Shown: piece after piece, positions 36,569 through 45,217 of the stretch
How positions within the stretch are numbered: the first letter of the stretch is position 1
Layout: each line of letters opens with the position of its first letter
DNA from: JAJDTQ01 sp963422385
Lineage (GTDB): Bacteria; Desulfobacterota; Binatia; UBA9968; JAJDTQ01
Assembly: GCA_963422385.1 (NCBI GenBank)
Contig: OY729432.1
Location: 3,720,001-3,784,000 of the forward strand
Length of the DNA stretch: 64,000 bases
Direction: 5' to 3'
Translations under genes and position numbers: made by a program
The notes under the pieces: generated by a model
Seen by the model: only the letters and a program-made list of their open reading frames with translations
What the model was told of the DNA's origin: nothing
Database searches by the model: none

Positions 36569-36611
36569 CAAGAAGGGCTCCGGGGACTGGCTGTCCCCGG
36601 AGCCCTTCTTG
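36569..36611. terminator. Bidirectional hairpin terminator between tctB and tctC
   Basis: Perfect 18-bp arms (36569-36586 and 36594-36611) with a 7-base loop. GC-rich stem with an A/T-rich foot (caagaa/ttcttg). It lies six bases after the tctB stop and 27 bases after the end of the convergent tctC gene, so it could stop transcription from both sides. Confidence 0.85.
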
Positions 36612-36637
36612 CAGCGCCCGGCAGTACCCGGTGGGAT

Positions 36638-37678
36638 CTACTTCTTCCCCGGGGGATTGAAGATTTGCTTCACGATGGCCTTGTCCTCTGGTGAGGCGGC
36701 CAGCGAATCCTTCCACATCTTCTGGAGTTTAACGCCGGTTGTCGGTCTCACGGGCCTCTTCAGCTTCGTGGCCTCCGCCCGGAATTTCGGATCATTCATG
36801 GTGTCGTCGAAGGCCTTGCGCATAAGCGCCACGCGGTCGGCGGGAACTCCGGGCGGCATGGCGTACGGACGGCCGTAGCGCGAGAGCAGGAAGGTGGCCC
36901 GCACCAGATTCTTCTGCTTCTCGGTCTTGGCCATGTCCTCGAGCAAGGGAGCGTCGGGGAACTCGGGGCTCTTCTTCCCCTCCACCGTGCCGGTCTGCGC
37001 CAGCATGATGATGTCCCCGCCCTTCCACATATCGCCGAGCTGGTCCAGGAACGAAGATGTCACGTTGCCGGAAACGTCCACTTCGCCCTGTCGAAACGCC
37101 AGGCTGTACTGGCGCGCGCCCGGATAGCCGAACACGTACTCGAAGAGCTTCTCGCCACGCAGCTTCTCCAGGATGTTGCCCATCACGAACCCGCTGGACT
37201 GGTTGCCGCTGATGCCGACCCTGGCCAGCTTGCCCGATTTCTTGATGTCGTCCAGCGATTTGAAGCGGTCCTTTCGGCTGTAGATCAGGCCGTTCTCGAT
37301 GACGATCACGCCGATGGCGTTCATCTTGTTGAAATCGAACTGGCCGCCACGGCTCTTGTCACCCACCACCTGCCAGTTCCACACGCCCCAGTTGATCTGC
37401 TCCATGACGGTGCCGTCACGCCTCGCCTTCCTGGCAAGATAGCTCGCCGCCCGGACCCCGCCCGCTCCCGGCATGTTCTGCACGATAATCGTCGGGTTCC
37501 CGGGAATGTGTCTCCCGATATGACGCGCGAGCAGCCGCGAGTACGTATCGTTGCCCCCACCGGGCGAGGACGACACGATCAGCCGGATTTTCTTGCCCTC
37601 GTAGAAGTCGGCCGCCCCTGCCGGACCTGCTCCGAACAGGAACAGCACGAGCACCCCAAGACCCAATACAGCCTTCAT
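36638..37678 (-). CDS. tctC: Tripartite tricarboxylate transporter substrate-binding protein (paralogue 1)
   Basis: A 346-residue periplasmic protein with signal peptide (AVLGLGVLVLFLFGAGPAGA, residues 3-22). Mature features KKIRLIVSSSPGGGNDTYSR, HIPGNPTIIVQNMPGAGGVR and LAFRQGEVDVSGNVTSSFLD are standard for TctC/Bug proteins, which capture carboxylates. GGGAGG precedes ATG 37678. Its closest relative in the window is the upstream paralogue at 37781, and both share the AMPPGVPADR/SLPPGVPKDR loop. It is transcribed toward tctB, so transporter and receptor are convergent rather than one operon. Confidence 0.92.
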   Translation of the reverse strand: MKAVLGLGVLVLFLFGAGPAGAADFYEGKKIRLIVSSSPGGGNDTYSRLLARHIGRHIPGNPTIIVQNMPGAGGVRAASYLARKARRDGTVMEQINWGVWNWQVVGDKSRGGQFDFNKMNAIGVIVIENGLIYSRKDRFKSLDDIKKSGKLARVGISGNQSSGFVMGNILEKLRGEKLFEYVFGYPGARQYSLAFRQGEVDVSGNVTSSFLDQLGDMWKGGDIIMLAQTGTVEGKKSPEFPDAPLLEDMAKTEKQKNLVRATFLLSRYGRPYAMPPGVPADRVALMRKAFDDTMNDPKFRAEATKLKRPVRPTTGVKLQKMWKDSLAASPEDKAIVKQIFNPPGKK

Positions 37679-37728
37679 TGTTACCTCCCAGGTTTGTTTG
37701 TCGATGTTCCGAACCCTTGTCGGACAAG

Positions 37729-37765
37729 GAGGGGCGCCGGAAACTGTCGGTTCCCGGCGCCCCTC
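37729..37765 (-). terminator. Hairpin between the two tctC paralogues
   Basis: Arms 'gaggggcgccgg-aa' and 'ttcccggcgcccctc' pair with a single bulged base around a loop of about 8 bases. It lies 16 bases downstream of the 37781 gene stop. It may partly terminate, or set the ratio of, the two receptors. Confidence 0.6.
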
Positions 37766-37780
37766 TCGGTCCGGATCAGA

Positions 37781-38818
37781 CTACGATTTCTTCTTGCCGA
37801 AGATTTCCTTGATGATGGCCTTGTTCTCGGGCGGCGCGTTCAGAACGTCCTTCCAGAGCTGCTGGAGCTGCGCGCCGGTAGAAGGAATGATCACCCGTTT
37901 GAGCCTCTTGGCCTCCGCCAGGAACTTCGGATCATTCATGGTGGCGGTGAAGGCCTTGCGCATGATCTCGATACGGTCCTTGGGCACCCCCGGAGGAAGC
38001 GAGTACGGGCGGCCGTAGTGGGTAAGCAGGAAGGTGGCCTTGACCAGTTCCCGGTCCTTGTCGGACTTGGCGTATTCCAGCAACGTGGGGGTATCGGGGA
38101 AGGCCTTGGTCCTCCCTCCCTCGGGCGTGGGCGCCTGGGCCAGCATGGCGACCTTGCCGTCGTCCCACATGTCGCCGAGCTGATCCCTGAACGAGCCCGG
38201 CGTGTTGCCGGACGACTGGACCTCGCCCTGACGGAACGCGAGACTGTACTGCCGGGCGCCGGGATAGCCGAAGACGTAGTCGAAGATCCTCTTCCCCATC
38301 ATTTTTTCCATCACCTTGCCCATGGTATGGCCCAGCGATTGAGGTCCGCTGTTGCCGCTGGTGAGGAGCTTCCTGGAAGCCATCACGGACTTCCAGTCGG
38401 GGAATTCCGACTTGCGAGTGAACAGGATGGCGCTCTCGATGGCGGCGACGCCGACGGCGTTCATCTTGTTGAAGTCGAACCGCGCGCGCTTGTCGCCGAT
38501 GACCTGCCAGAACCACACGCCCCAGTTGATCTGCTCCAGCACCGTGCCGTCCCGCTTCGCCTTTCGGTAAAGGTAGTCCGCGGCCATTACGCCGCCGGCG
38601 CCGGGCATGTTCTGCACGATGATCGAGGGATTCCCCGGGATGTGCCGGGAGATATGCCGCGCGATGAGCCGCGAGTAGGTGTCGTTGCCGCCGCCGGGCG
38701 TCGACGACACGATCAGACGTACTTTCTTGCCTTTGTAGAAATCCGCGCCGTAAAGCGGACTGGAAATCAAGACAGCCGATAGCAAGGCAGTCATGGCCAT
38801 GAAAACTCTCATCTTCAC
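37781..38818 (-). CDS. tctC: Tripartite tricarboxylate transporter substrate-binding protein (paralogue 2)
   Basis: A 345-residue protein closely related to the neighbouring tctC (36638). The signal peptide is FMAMTALLSAVLISSPLYGA. The mature part has KKVRLIVSSTPGGGNDTYSR, HIPGNPSIIVQNMPGAGGVM and LAFRQGEVQSSGNTPGSFRD. The residues lining the ligand pocket differ between the paralogues, for example PTPEGGRTKAFPD against GTVEGKKSPEFPD, so they may bind different acids. A tandem duplication is the simplest origin. Upstream is divergent from the LigB-like gene. Confidence 0.92.
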   Translation of the reverse strand: MKMRVFMAMTALLSAVLISSPLYGADFYKGKKVRLIVSSTPGGGNDTYSRLIARHISRHIPGNPSIIVQNMPGAGGVMAADYLYRKAKRDGTVLEQINWGVWFWQVIGDKRARFDFNKMNAVGVAAIESAILFTRKSEFPDWKSVMASRKLLTSGNSGPQSLGHTMGKVMEKMMGKRIFDYVFGYPGARQYSLAFRQGEVQSSGNTPGSFRDQLGDMWDDGKVAMLAQAPTPEGGRTKAFPDTPTLLEYAKSDKDRELVKATFLLTHYGRPYSLPPGVPKDRIEIMRKAFTATMNDPKFLAEAKRLKRVIIPSTGAQLQQLWKDVLNAPPENKAIIKEIFGKKKS

Positions 38819-38986
38819 CTCCTGATAGGGTTGTTTTCTCGCACCGGGAGACTTTATCCAAGGATCTTTCGGAGTGTCAACCCGGAGCAGTCAGCTTGAC
38901 AGCCTCCGCCTTTTCCAATAAGCGCTCTCGTAAGCGGAGTGGCGTTTGTCGAGACACGGCACTGAGCCACGCCTGAAACATCTACC

Positions 38987-39928
38987 ATGGCAGAAATCGT
39001 CCTGGCGCTGGCCACGTCCCACACCCCTCAGTTGAGCGTCGCCGACTGGCGCCTGCTGCAGACCAAGGACGAAACCGACCCCCGCCTGGACTATCCCGCA
39101 TTGCTGGCCGCGGCGAGAGCGGACATCGGACAGGAGACCACCCCCGAAAGATTCCGCGAACGGTTCGAAGCCTGCCAGCGCGCCCTGGGAGTGCTGGGCG
39201 ACAGGCTGCGGGAGGCCGACCCGGAAGTCATCGTCACGTTGGGCGACGACCAGCACGAGCAGTTCCTGGACGACAACATGCCCACTTTCGCGGTCTATCA
39301 CGGGCCGGACCTGGCCCTTCTTCCGCGCGCGGGATCCATGCCCGAGTGGAAGAAGGCCGAGCAACGAGGGTGGGCCCGGACCGCCCCGGTCTATGCCAAC
39401 CACACGGAGCTTGCCGAACATCTCATCGCATGGCTTTCGGACCACGAGTTCGACATCGCGCGAACCAACCGGTTGCGCGGGGGTATCGGCCACGCGTTCA
39501 GCTTCCTTTACAGGCGGATCCTGCCCGGCGGTGCGCTGCCCATGGTGCCGGTCATGGTCAATACCTACTATCCGCCGAACCAGCCCACGCCGGGGCGCTG
39601 CTACAACCTGGGACTCTGCATCCGCGAGGCCCTCCAATCCTGGAGTTCCGATGCCCGAGTGGCCGTCATGGCCTCCGGCGGCTTGAGCCACTTCGTCGTC
39701 GACGAGGACATCGACCGGGCCACGCTCAAGGCACTGGCCGGGAAGGACGCAGACGGACTCCGCTCGCTTCCGCGGGAGAAGCTGAGGAGCGGCACCTCCG
39801 AGATCCTCAACTGGATCGCGCTGGGAGGAGCCGCGGAGCCCATGGAGATGACCCTGGTGGATTACGTTCCGGGGTACCGGACCGCCGCCGGCACGGGATG
39901 CGGCATGGGCTTCGCCTACTGGCGGTAG
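38987..39928 (+). CDS. LigB-like class III extradiol dioxygenase family protein
   Basis: A 313-residue homologue of the catalytic (beta) subunit of protocatechuate 4,5-dioxygenase. The N-terminus has ALATSHTPQL with a candidate iron-ligand His12, followed by LGDDQHEQF and later MASGGLSHFVVDEDIDR with the conserved histidine and GLSH motif. There is no LigA gene next to it, unlike at 48635-49847. Single-gene members (such as PhnC- or AmnB-like) act on other catechols, or the alpha domain is not required. RraA-like gene follows in 29 bp. Confidence 0.85.
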   Translation: MAEIVLALATSHTPQLSVADWRLLQTKDETDPRLDYPALLAAARADIGQETTPERFRERFEACQRALGVLGDRLREADPEVIVTLGDDQHEQFLDDNMPTFAVYHGPDLALLPRAGSMPEWKKAEQRGWARTAPVYANHTELAEHLIAWLSDHEFDIARTNRLRGGIGHAFSFLYRRILPGGALPMVPVMVNTYYPPNQPTPGRCYNLGLCIREALQSWSSDARVAVMASGGLSHFVVDEDIDRATLKALAGKDADGLRSLPREKLRSGTSEILNWIALGGAAEPMEMTLVDYVPGYRTAAGTGCGMGFAYWR

Positions 39929-39957
39929 TCACCGCACGCCGAACACGCGAGGAACTT

Positions 39958-40626
39958 GTGGCTGGCGACCAGGACATCGTCCAACGACTCTCGCGACTCG
40001 ACACCTGTGCGGTGTCCGACGCGCTGGACCGCCTCGGCCTGCGGGGTGCCACCACCGGCGTAGGGCCGGTGTGGCCCTGCTCCCGGATCAGCGGCCGCTC
40101 CGTGACCATGAAGCTGAAGCCCGCCGGACTCGACCAGTCGCAGCAGCACTTGGGCACCCGCGCCATCGAAGCCGCGGAGACCGGCAACATTATCGTCATC
40201 GACAACGCCGGCCGCCCCATCTCCGCATGGGGCGGCCTGCTGTCCCTCGCCGCCAGGCTCAAGGGCGTTGCCGGCGTCATCGTGGACGGCGCCTGTCGCG
40301 ACGTCGACGAGAGCCGTGAGCTCGGTTTCCCCGTGTATGCAGGAAGCGTGGCGCCGATGACCGCGCGTGGGCGCATCCTGGAGCAGTCCTGCAACGAAGA
40401 GATCCGGTTCCGCGGCGTGCAGGTCCATCCCGGAGACCTCGTCATCGCCGACGGCAGCGGCGTCGTCTTCATCCCGCACGCAAAGGAACCGGAAGTCGTT
40501 GCCGAGGCCGAGAAGATCGCCCACCGGGAAAATCTCATGGCCGCCGACATCCGCAAGGGCCGCGCCGTCAGCGAGGTCATGGGCCTGAGCTACGAGTCCA
40601 TGCTCAAGGACGGAGGCAAGCGATAA
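39958..40626 (+). CDS. RraA-like / 4-hydroxy-4-methyl-2-oxoglutarate aldolase family protein
   Basis: A 222-residue protein of the RraA/HMG aldolase fold, with DTCAVSDALDRLGLRGATTG, ITIVIDN-like NIIVIDNAGRPISAWGGLLS, GVIVDGACRDVDE and VHPGDLVIADGSGVVFIP (metal-binding Asp and Arg). GTG 39958 is preceded by GAGGAAC. In protocatechuate 4,5-cleavage the aldolase GalC/ProA splits 4-carboxy-4-hydroxy-2-oxoadipate to pyruvate and oxaloacetate, which fits the neighbouring ring-cleavage genes. RraA itself regulates RNase E, but context favours catabolism. Confidence 0.88.
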   Translation: MAGDQDIVQRLSRLDTCAVSDALDRLGLRGATTGVGPVWPCSRISGRSVTMKLKPAGLDQSQQHLGTRAIEAAETGNIIVIDNAGRPISAWGGLLSLAARLKGVAGVIVDGACRDVDESRELGFPVYAGSVAPMTARGRILEQSCNEEIRFRGVQVHPGDLVIADGSGVVFIPHAKEPEVVAEAEKIAHRENLMAADIRKGRAVSEVMGLSYESMLKDGGKR

Positions 40627-40676
40627 GCCTCCCGGACACCTCTACCGACGACGCCTTCCGCAAGCAGGCTCCGGCC

Positions 40677-41804
40677 GTGCTGCTAATGGCGGTGATCTTC
40701 CTGCTGAACTTCACCGGGCGCGTCATCCTGGCGCCCTTGCTGCCCACCGTGGAAGCGGATCTGGAGATTACCCACGCCCAGGCCGGCATGTTCTTCCTGT
40801 TCCTTTCCGCCGGATACCTCACCGCCATGTCCGGGGCCGGGTATGTATCGGCCCGGTTGACGCACCACCGAACCATTGTGCTGTCCTTTGCCCTCCTGGG
40901 CCTGTCCACCTTGGGGGTGGCCGGTGCCTCTACCTTGGCAGGCATGCGTCTGGGAGTCTTCACCATGGGCCTCGGCGCCGGACTCTACCTGCCGTCGGCC
41001 ATCGCCACCATCACCTCCCTGGTCACCCGGCCGCACTGGGGCAAGGCCATCTCCATCCACGAGCTGGCGCCCAACACCAGCTTCCTTGCCGTACCGTTGC
41101 TGGCGGAATTCCTGCTTCGAAGCCTGTCGTGGCGTGCCATCCTATTCCGTTTCGGGATCGTCACCTTCCTTGCCAGCGGGCTTTACGCCGTCCTCGGCCG
41201 CGGCGGCAAGCTTGTCGGCGAGCCTCCCGCCCTGGCCGTCATCCGGCGGTTCCTGAAGGACCCCATGCTGTGGATCGTTCTGGTGCTGTTCACCATGGGC
41301 GTCGCCATCACCCTGGGCGTCTTCACCATGCTCCCCCTCTACCTGGTCTCGGCCCGCGGCCTCGGGGAGGGCTGGGCCAACACCCTGGTGGGGCTCTCCC
41401 GGGGCGCCTGTCCATTGCTGGCCCTGGTGGCGGGTTGGGCGGCCGACCGCTTCGGTGTCCGGCGCACCCTTTCGGTGACCCTGGCGCTCAGCGGGGTCAC
41501 CACGGCGCTGGTGGGACTGGTCCCCGATCCCTGGCTTGCGGCGGCGGTCTTCATCCAGCCGTCGGTGGCCGTGGGCTTCTTCCCCGCGGGCTTCACCGCG
41601 CTCTCGACCATGGGCGACGCACGGACCCGCGGCACGGCCGTATCCCTGGTGGTGCCCATGGCGTTCGTCATCGGCGGCGGGATGATTCCATGGTTCCTGG
41701 GCTTGAGCGGCGACCTGGGGGCGTTCGACCTCGGCTTCGTAGGGGTCGGGCTGTTCACGTTCCTCGGCACCGGGGTGGCGCTGCTCTACAGGCCCCGACG
41801 CTGA
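40677..41804 (+). CDS. Major facilitator superfamily transporter (aromatic/organic acid porter candidate)
   Basis: A protein of about 375 residues with twelve hydrophobic segments; GLSRGACPLLALVAGWAADRFGVRRTL holds MFS motif A. The first residues are uncertain. GTG 40677 is the earliest start that fits, but the frame is open upstream (DTSTDDAFRKQAPAV) to near the previous gene's stop, with no standard start codon. This suggests a non-standard start or that GTG 40677 is correct and the N-terminus short. Location inside the ring-cleavage block suggests uptake of an aromatic acid. Confidence 0.8.
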   Translation: MLLMAVIFLLNFTGRVILAPLLPTVEADLEITHAQAGMFFLFLSAGYLTAMSGAGYVSARLTHHRTIVLSFALLGLSTLGVAGASTLAGMRLGVFTMGLGAGLYLPSAIATITSLVTRPHWGKAISIHELAPNTSFLAVPLLAEFLLRSLSWRAILFRFGIVTFLASGLYAVLGRGGKLVGEPPALAVIRRFLKDPMLWIVLVLFTMGVAITLGVFTMLPLYLVSARGLGEGWANTLVGLSRGACPLLALVAGWAADRFGVRRTLSVTLALSGVTTALVGLVPDPWLAAAVFIQPSVAVGFFPAGFTALSTMGDARTRGTAVSLVVPMAFVIGGGMIPWFLGLSGDLGAFDLGFVGVGLFTFLGTGVALLYRPRR

Positions 41805-41859
41805 TGGTCGCCAGGAGACATCTTGACCTCCCTGTTGCGAAGCATCATGATGTCCGATC

Positions 41860-42564
41860 ATGAACCAGTTCACCGGATACAAGCGCGACGAACCCGCCGC
41901 CCAGCCTCCCTACCTTCATCCGGAGTACCGCTCCACGGTGTTGCGGGCACCCAAGCGACCGTTGGTGCCCTTGCCCCACACCCTGTCGGAGATCACCGGC
42001 CCCGTGTACGGACACGAGAAGGTCGGACCGTTGGACAACGACCTTACCCGGCAGCATGACGGGGAGCCCCTGGGAGAAAGGATCATCGTCCTCGGCCGAG
42101 TCATGGACTCCAGCGGCAAACCCTTGCCGGACGCGCTCATGGAGATCTGGCAGGCCAACTCGGCCGGTCGATACCGGCACGAGATCGACAACCATCCTGC
42201 TCCGCTCGATCCGAACTTCAGCGGCGGCGGCCGGTGCACCACCGATGCGGACGGCCGGTACCGTTTCGTGACCATCAAGCCCGCCGCGTACCCGTGGGGC
42301 AACGACCCCAACGCGTGGCGTCCCGCGCACATCCACTTCTCGCTCTTCGGCGCCGCGTTCGTCACGCGGCTGGTCACGCAAATGTATTTTCCCGGAGATC
42401 CGCTGCTCGCGGGCGACCCGATCTTCAACTCCGTTTCCGACACGGGCGCGAGGGAAAGACTGGTGGCCAGACTCGACCCGGACCACACCGAACCCGAATG
42501 GGCCCTGGCTTACGAATTCGACATCGTCCTGCGGGGGCGGGACGCCACTCCCACTCAGAGGTAA
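41860..42564 (+). CDS. pcaH: Protocatechuate 3,4-dioxygenase, beta subunit
   Basis: A 234-residue intradiol dioxygenase. Predicted Fe(III) ligands are Tyr105 (GRYRH), Tyr144 (PAAYPWGN), His157 and His159 (PAHIHFS). The signature SSGKPLPDALMEIWQANSAG and ITGPVYG precede them. It opens protocatechuate between its hydroxyls to give 3-carboxymuconate. Start ATG 41860 has MNQFTGYKRDEPAAQPP typical of PcaH. pcaG follows after five bases, so the pair forms the usual alpha-beta enzyme. The later beta-ketoadipate genes (pcaB, pcaC, pcaD) are absent from the window. Confidence 0.93.
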   Translation: MNQFTGYKRDEPAAQPPYLHPEYRSTVLRAPKRPLVPLPHTLSEITGPVYGHEKVGPLDNDLTRQHDGEPLGERIIVLGRVMDSSGKPLPDALMEIWQANSAGRYRHEIDNHPAPLDPNFSGGGRCTTDADGRYRFVTIKPAAYPWGNDPNAWRPAHIHFSLFGAAFVTRLVTQMYFPGDPLLAGDPIFNSVSDTGARERLVARLDPDHTEPEWALAYEFDIVLRGRDATPTQR

Positions 42565-42568
42565 AGAG

Positions 42569-43153
42569 ATGACGGCGCAACGAGGAACCACCCCTTCCCA
42601 GACCATCGGGCCATTCCATCGCATCATGGTACCGTGGGAAAGCGGCGCCGAACTGGCGGCGCCGAACGACCCCGGCGCCATCCGCATCGAGGGACGGATC
42701 CTCGACGGCGCGGGGCAACCGGTGGATGACAGCGTTGTCGAGCTGTGGCAGGCCAACGTCCACGGCCGTTACGCCCATGCCGAGGACATTCGGGAGGTGC
42801 CGCTGGTGCCGGGGTTCGAGGGCTTCGGCCGCGCCATCACCGACGGCCGGGGCCGCTTCACCGTCGTCACGGTCAAGCCGGGATGCGTTCCCGGACCCGG
42901 CGAGAGCGTCCAGGCGCCGCATATCTCCCTGTCCGTGTTCGCCCGGGGGCTGCTGAAGCATCTGGTGACGCGGATCTATTTCGCGGACGAGGCCGCGGTC
43001 AACGAGAAGGACCCGATCCTGCGATCCATCGAGGATGCCGGCCGCCGGGAGACGCTCGTAGCCGTCCGGCGGGAAGTCGAAGGGAGGCTGCCGGTCTACG
43101 AGTTCGACATCCACCTTCAGGGACCGCGCGAAACGGTCTTCTTCGACGTCTAG
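42569..43153 (+). CDS. pcaG: Protocatechuate 3,4-dioxygenase, alpha subunit
   Basis: A 194-residue intradiol dioxygenase relative. TPSQTIGPFHRIMVPW is the characteristic PcaG start, and GAGQPVDDSVVELWQANVHG aligns with the beta subunit. The metal-ligand residues are not all kept (APHISLSVFAR instead of the paired HxH), as is normal for the alpha subunit, which completes the active site. It is four bases after pcaH. Confidence 0.92.
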   Translation: MTAQRGTTPSQTIGPFHRIMVPWESGAELAAPNDPGAIRIEGRILDGAGQPVDDSVVELWQANVHGRYAHAEDIREVPLVPGFEGFGRAITDGRGRFTVVTVKPGCVPGPGESVQAPHISLSVFARGLLKHLVTRIYFADEAAVNEKDPILRSIEDAGRRETLVAVRREVEGRLPVYEFDIHLQGPRETVFFDV

Positions 43154-43193
43154 TGGCCGCTCCTCCGGCCTCCTGTGTCACCGCGCGGGCGCG

Positions 43194-45020
43194 TCACTTC
43201 TTCTTGTCCATCGCCGCCCGCTGATCCACGCCGGTCTCGGCGTATCCAGGCTCCACCAGCGCGTTGATGACGTAGCGCCCGCCCTTGCCCACCACCTTTG
43301 CGCCGCGTTCCAGCGCGGCGGCCAGGTCCTCGGACGTGGACACCGGCGCCTCGCCGTCGAACCCTTGCGCCTTGCCCATGGCGATGAGGTCCACCGGCGG
43401 GTCATCGAGCCGCTGTCCGATCCAGCGGTTCTGCACCGGCCGCTTGCGCATCACCGCCACCCGCTCCTGGTGCATCTCGTCGTTGTAGTAGGAACGGTTG
43501 TCGGCGATGACCACCAGTAGCGGCAGATCCATATGGGTGGCGGTCCACAGCGCGTTGCAGCCCATCAGGTAGTCGCCGTCGCCCAGAACCCCCACCACCA
43601 GCCGGCCCTTGCCCTTGAGCGCCAGCGCCGTGCCCACCGCGTGGCCGGGTCCACTGCCCACGCCGCCGCCGCCGTCGTTGCCCATGAACGAAAGCGGGCC
43701 GCTGAACTCCGCGCCTTCGCCGGGCCAGCCGATGGGCAGACGCGCGAACGTTACGGGCTTGTCACGGGCGAACTCGCGCACGGTCAGCGCCATGTCCATG
43801 AGCGTCATGGGGACGCCCTGCCTGGGCCGGGCCTTCCCGGTAGGCGTGCGGATCCAGTGGGTGACGTTCTTCAAACCCGCCGCCGCGGGGCGCTTGCGGC
43901 CGAAGCCATCGAGAAGCTGCTCCACGAAGGTATCCGGACACGCCGCCACCGGGACGTCCACCGCCGGAAGCGCCTGATGGTCCATGCTCCACCCGTTGGT
44001 GCGATGGGTGTCCATGGAGCAGTGGATGATGATCTTGTCGGGCGGCGACTGGGTCTGCGAGGCCCCCAGGCAGCCCCGGAGAAAGCCCGCCAGGTCCAAC
44101 CAGTCGAAGCTCAGGATGACATCGGCTTTCCCGACCAGGGCGGTGGCCTGCCTGGAGGGCCGGAGCCCCGGAGGGGCCAGGTGCAACGGGTGCGTGGTGG
44201 GGAAGGAAGACGGATCGTTGGAGCTGGTCAGCACCGGTGCGTTCAGGGCTTCGGCCAACTGCACCCGGCGTTCCCAGTCCCGCTTGCTCCGGGAGACACG
44301 CCCCATGAGGATCACGGGGAACCTGGCCTTCTTCAGCAGCGCCCGGGCCCGCTTCACCGTGGCCGGCGACGCGTACGGCGGGTCTGCCGGAGCATACCGC
44401 GAGGCGTCCGGGATCAGCACATCCTCGGTGAGCGGCTCCTCCTGAAGGCCCACGTCGAGACAAACGTAGACCGGGCCGAACGGCGCGGTCCGCGCCATCT
44501 GGTTCGCCCGCAGCACCGACTCCACCGCCGCCTGCGGCGAGGCCGGCTGGTCGTCCCACTTGGTGTAGCCCCGGATGATCGCGCCCTGGTCCTTGGCGGT
44601 GTGGATCCAGTCGATCCACGGGCGCCGCTTGTGGGCGTCCACCGGACCGGTGGCGCCGAATATCACCATGGGGGTCCGGTCGCACCAGGCATTGAAGATC
44701 GTCATGGTGGCGTGCATCAGCCCCACGTTGGAGTGCAGCGCCACCGCCATGGGCTCATCCGTGGCCTTGGCGTATCCGTCGGCGATGGAAACCGAGTGTT
44801 CCTCATGCAGGCAAGTGACCATCTGCGGGTTCTCGTTGCCCAGATAGTTCACCAAGCTGTCGTGGAACCCACGGTAGCTCGCCCCCGGGACCAGCGCGAT
44901 GTACTTGAGATCCAGCTTGCGGGCGACCGCCGCTACCACGTCGCTGCCCCAACGCATTTTCGGGCTGCCGAGATTCTTGGGTCGATGCTTCCGCGTGGTG
45001 CTGTTCATGCGTTTTGCCAC
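43194..45020 (-). CDS. ThDP-dependent decarboxylase/synthase family enzyme (IlvB/benzoylformate decarboxylase-like)
   Basis: A 608-residue thiamine diphosphate enzyme. The N-terminal catalytic Glu sits in CLHEEHSVSIADGYAKATDE. The C-terminal GDG motif is VGVLGDGDYLMGCNALWTAT followed by IADNRSYYNDEMH (Asn and Mg2+ site). The central domain keeps the Rossmann-like fold. GTG 45020 is chosen: GAAAGGAAAG precedes it and the longer frame adds low-complexity sequence. Relatives condense or decarboxylate 2-keto acids. Convergent with pcaG; a similar but distinct ThDP enzyme lies at 50433. Confidence 0.87.
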   Translation of the reverse strand: MAKRMNSTTRKHRPKNLGSPKMRWGSDVVAAVARKLDLKYIALVPGASYRGFHDSLVNYLGNENPQMVTCLHEEHSVSIADGYAKATDEPMAVALHSNVGLMHATMTIFNAWCDRTPMVIFGATGPVDAHKRRPWIDWIHTAKDQGAIIRGYTKWDDQPASPQAAVESVLRANQMARTAPFGPVYVCLDVGLQEEPLTEDVLIPDASRYAPADPPYASPATVKRARALLKKARFPVILMGRVSRSKRDWERRVQLAEALNAPVLTSSNDPSSFPTTHPLHLAPPGLRPSRQATALVGKADVILSFDWLDLAGFLRGCLGASQTQSPPDKIIIHCSMDTHRTNGWSMDHQALPAVDVPVAACPDTFVEQLLDGFGRKRPAAAGLKNVTHWIRTPTGKARPRQGVPMTLMDMALTVREFARDKPVTFARLPIGWPGEGAEFSGPLSFMGNDGGGGVGSGPGHAVGTALALKGKGRLVVGVLGDGDYLMGCNALWTATHMDLPLLVVIADNRSYYNDEMHQERVAVMRKRPVQNRWIGQRLDDPPVDLIAMGKAQGFDGEAPVSTSEDLAAALERGAKVVGKGGRYVINALVEPGYAETGVDQRAAMDKKK

Positions 45021-45217
45021 TGTGCTTTCCTTTCTGCTTACGGGATGGTTACGGCCTCGTTGCCTTGCGATGGCGCCATCATCGTCCGTCGCGCGCTTCA
45101 TTGTCAAGGCGCAGCATACGCCCGCCTTGCCGGACGGGATGATCGTGCATGCCGGCATGTTCATCAGAAACGGATGGACGGGCACCGAAGGCGGTTCTCA
45201 ACGCGAACCCGGAGGAA

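Noticed and set aside
38897..38925. TTGACA with weak -10 upstream of the LigB-like gene
   Set aside because: Only the -35 matches; the -10 (TAAGCG) is poor. Not listed as a promoter.
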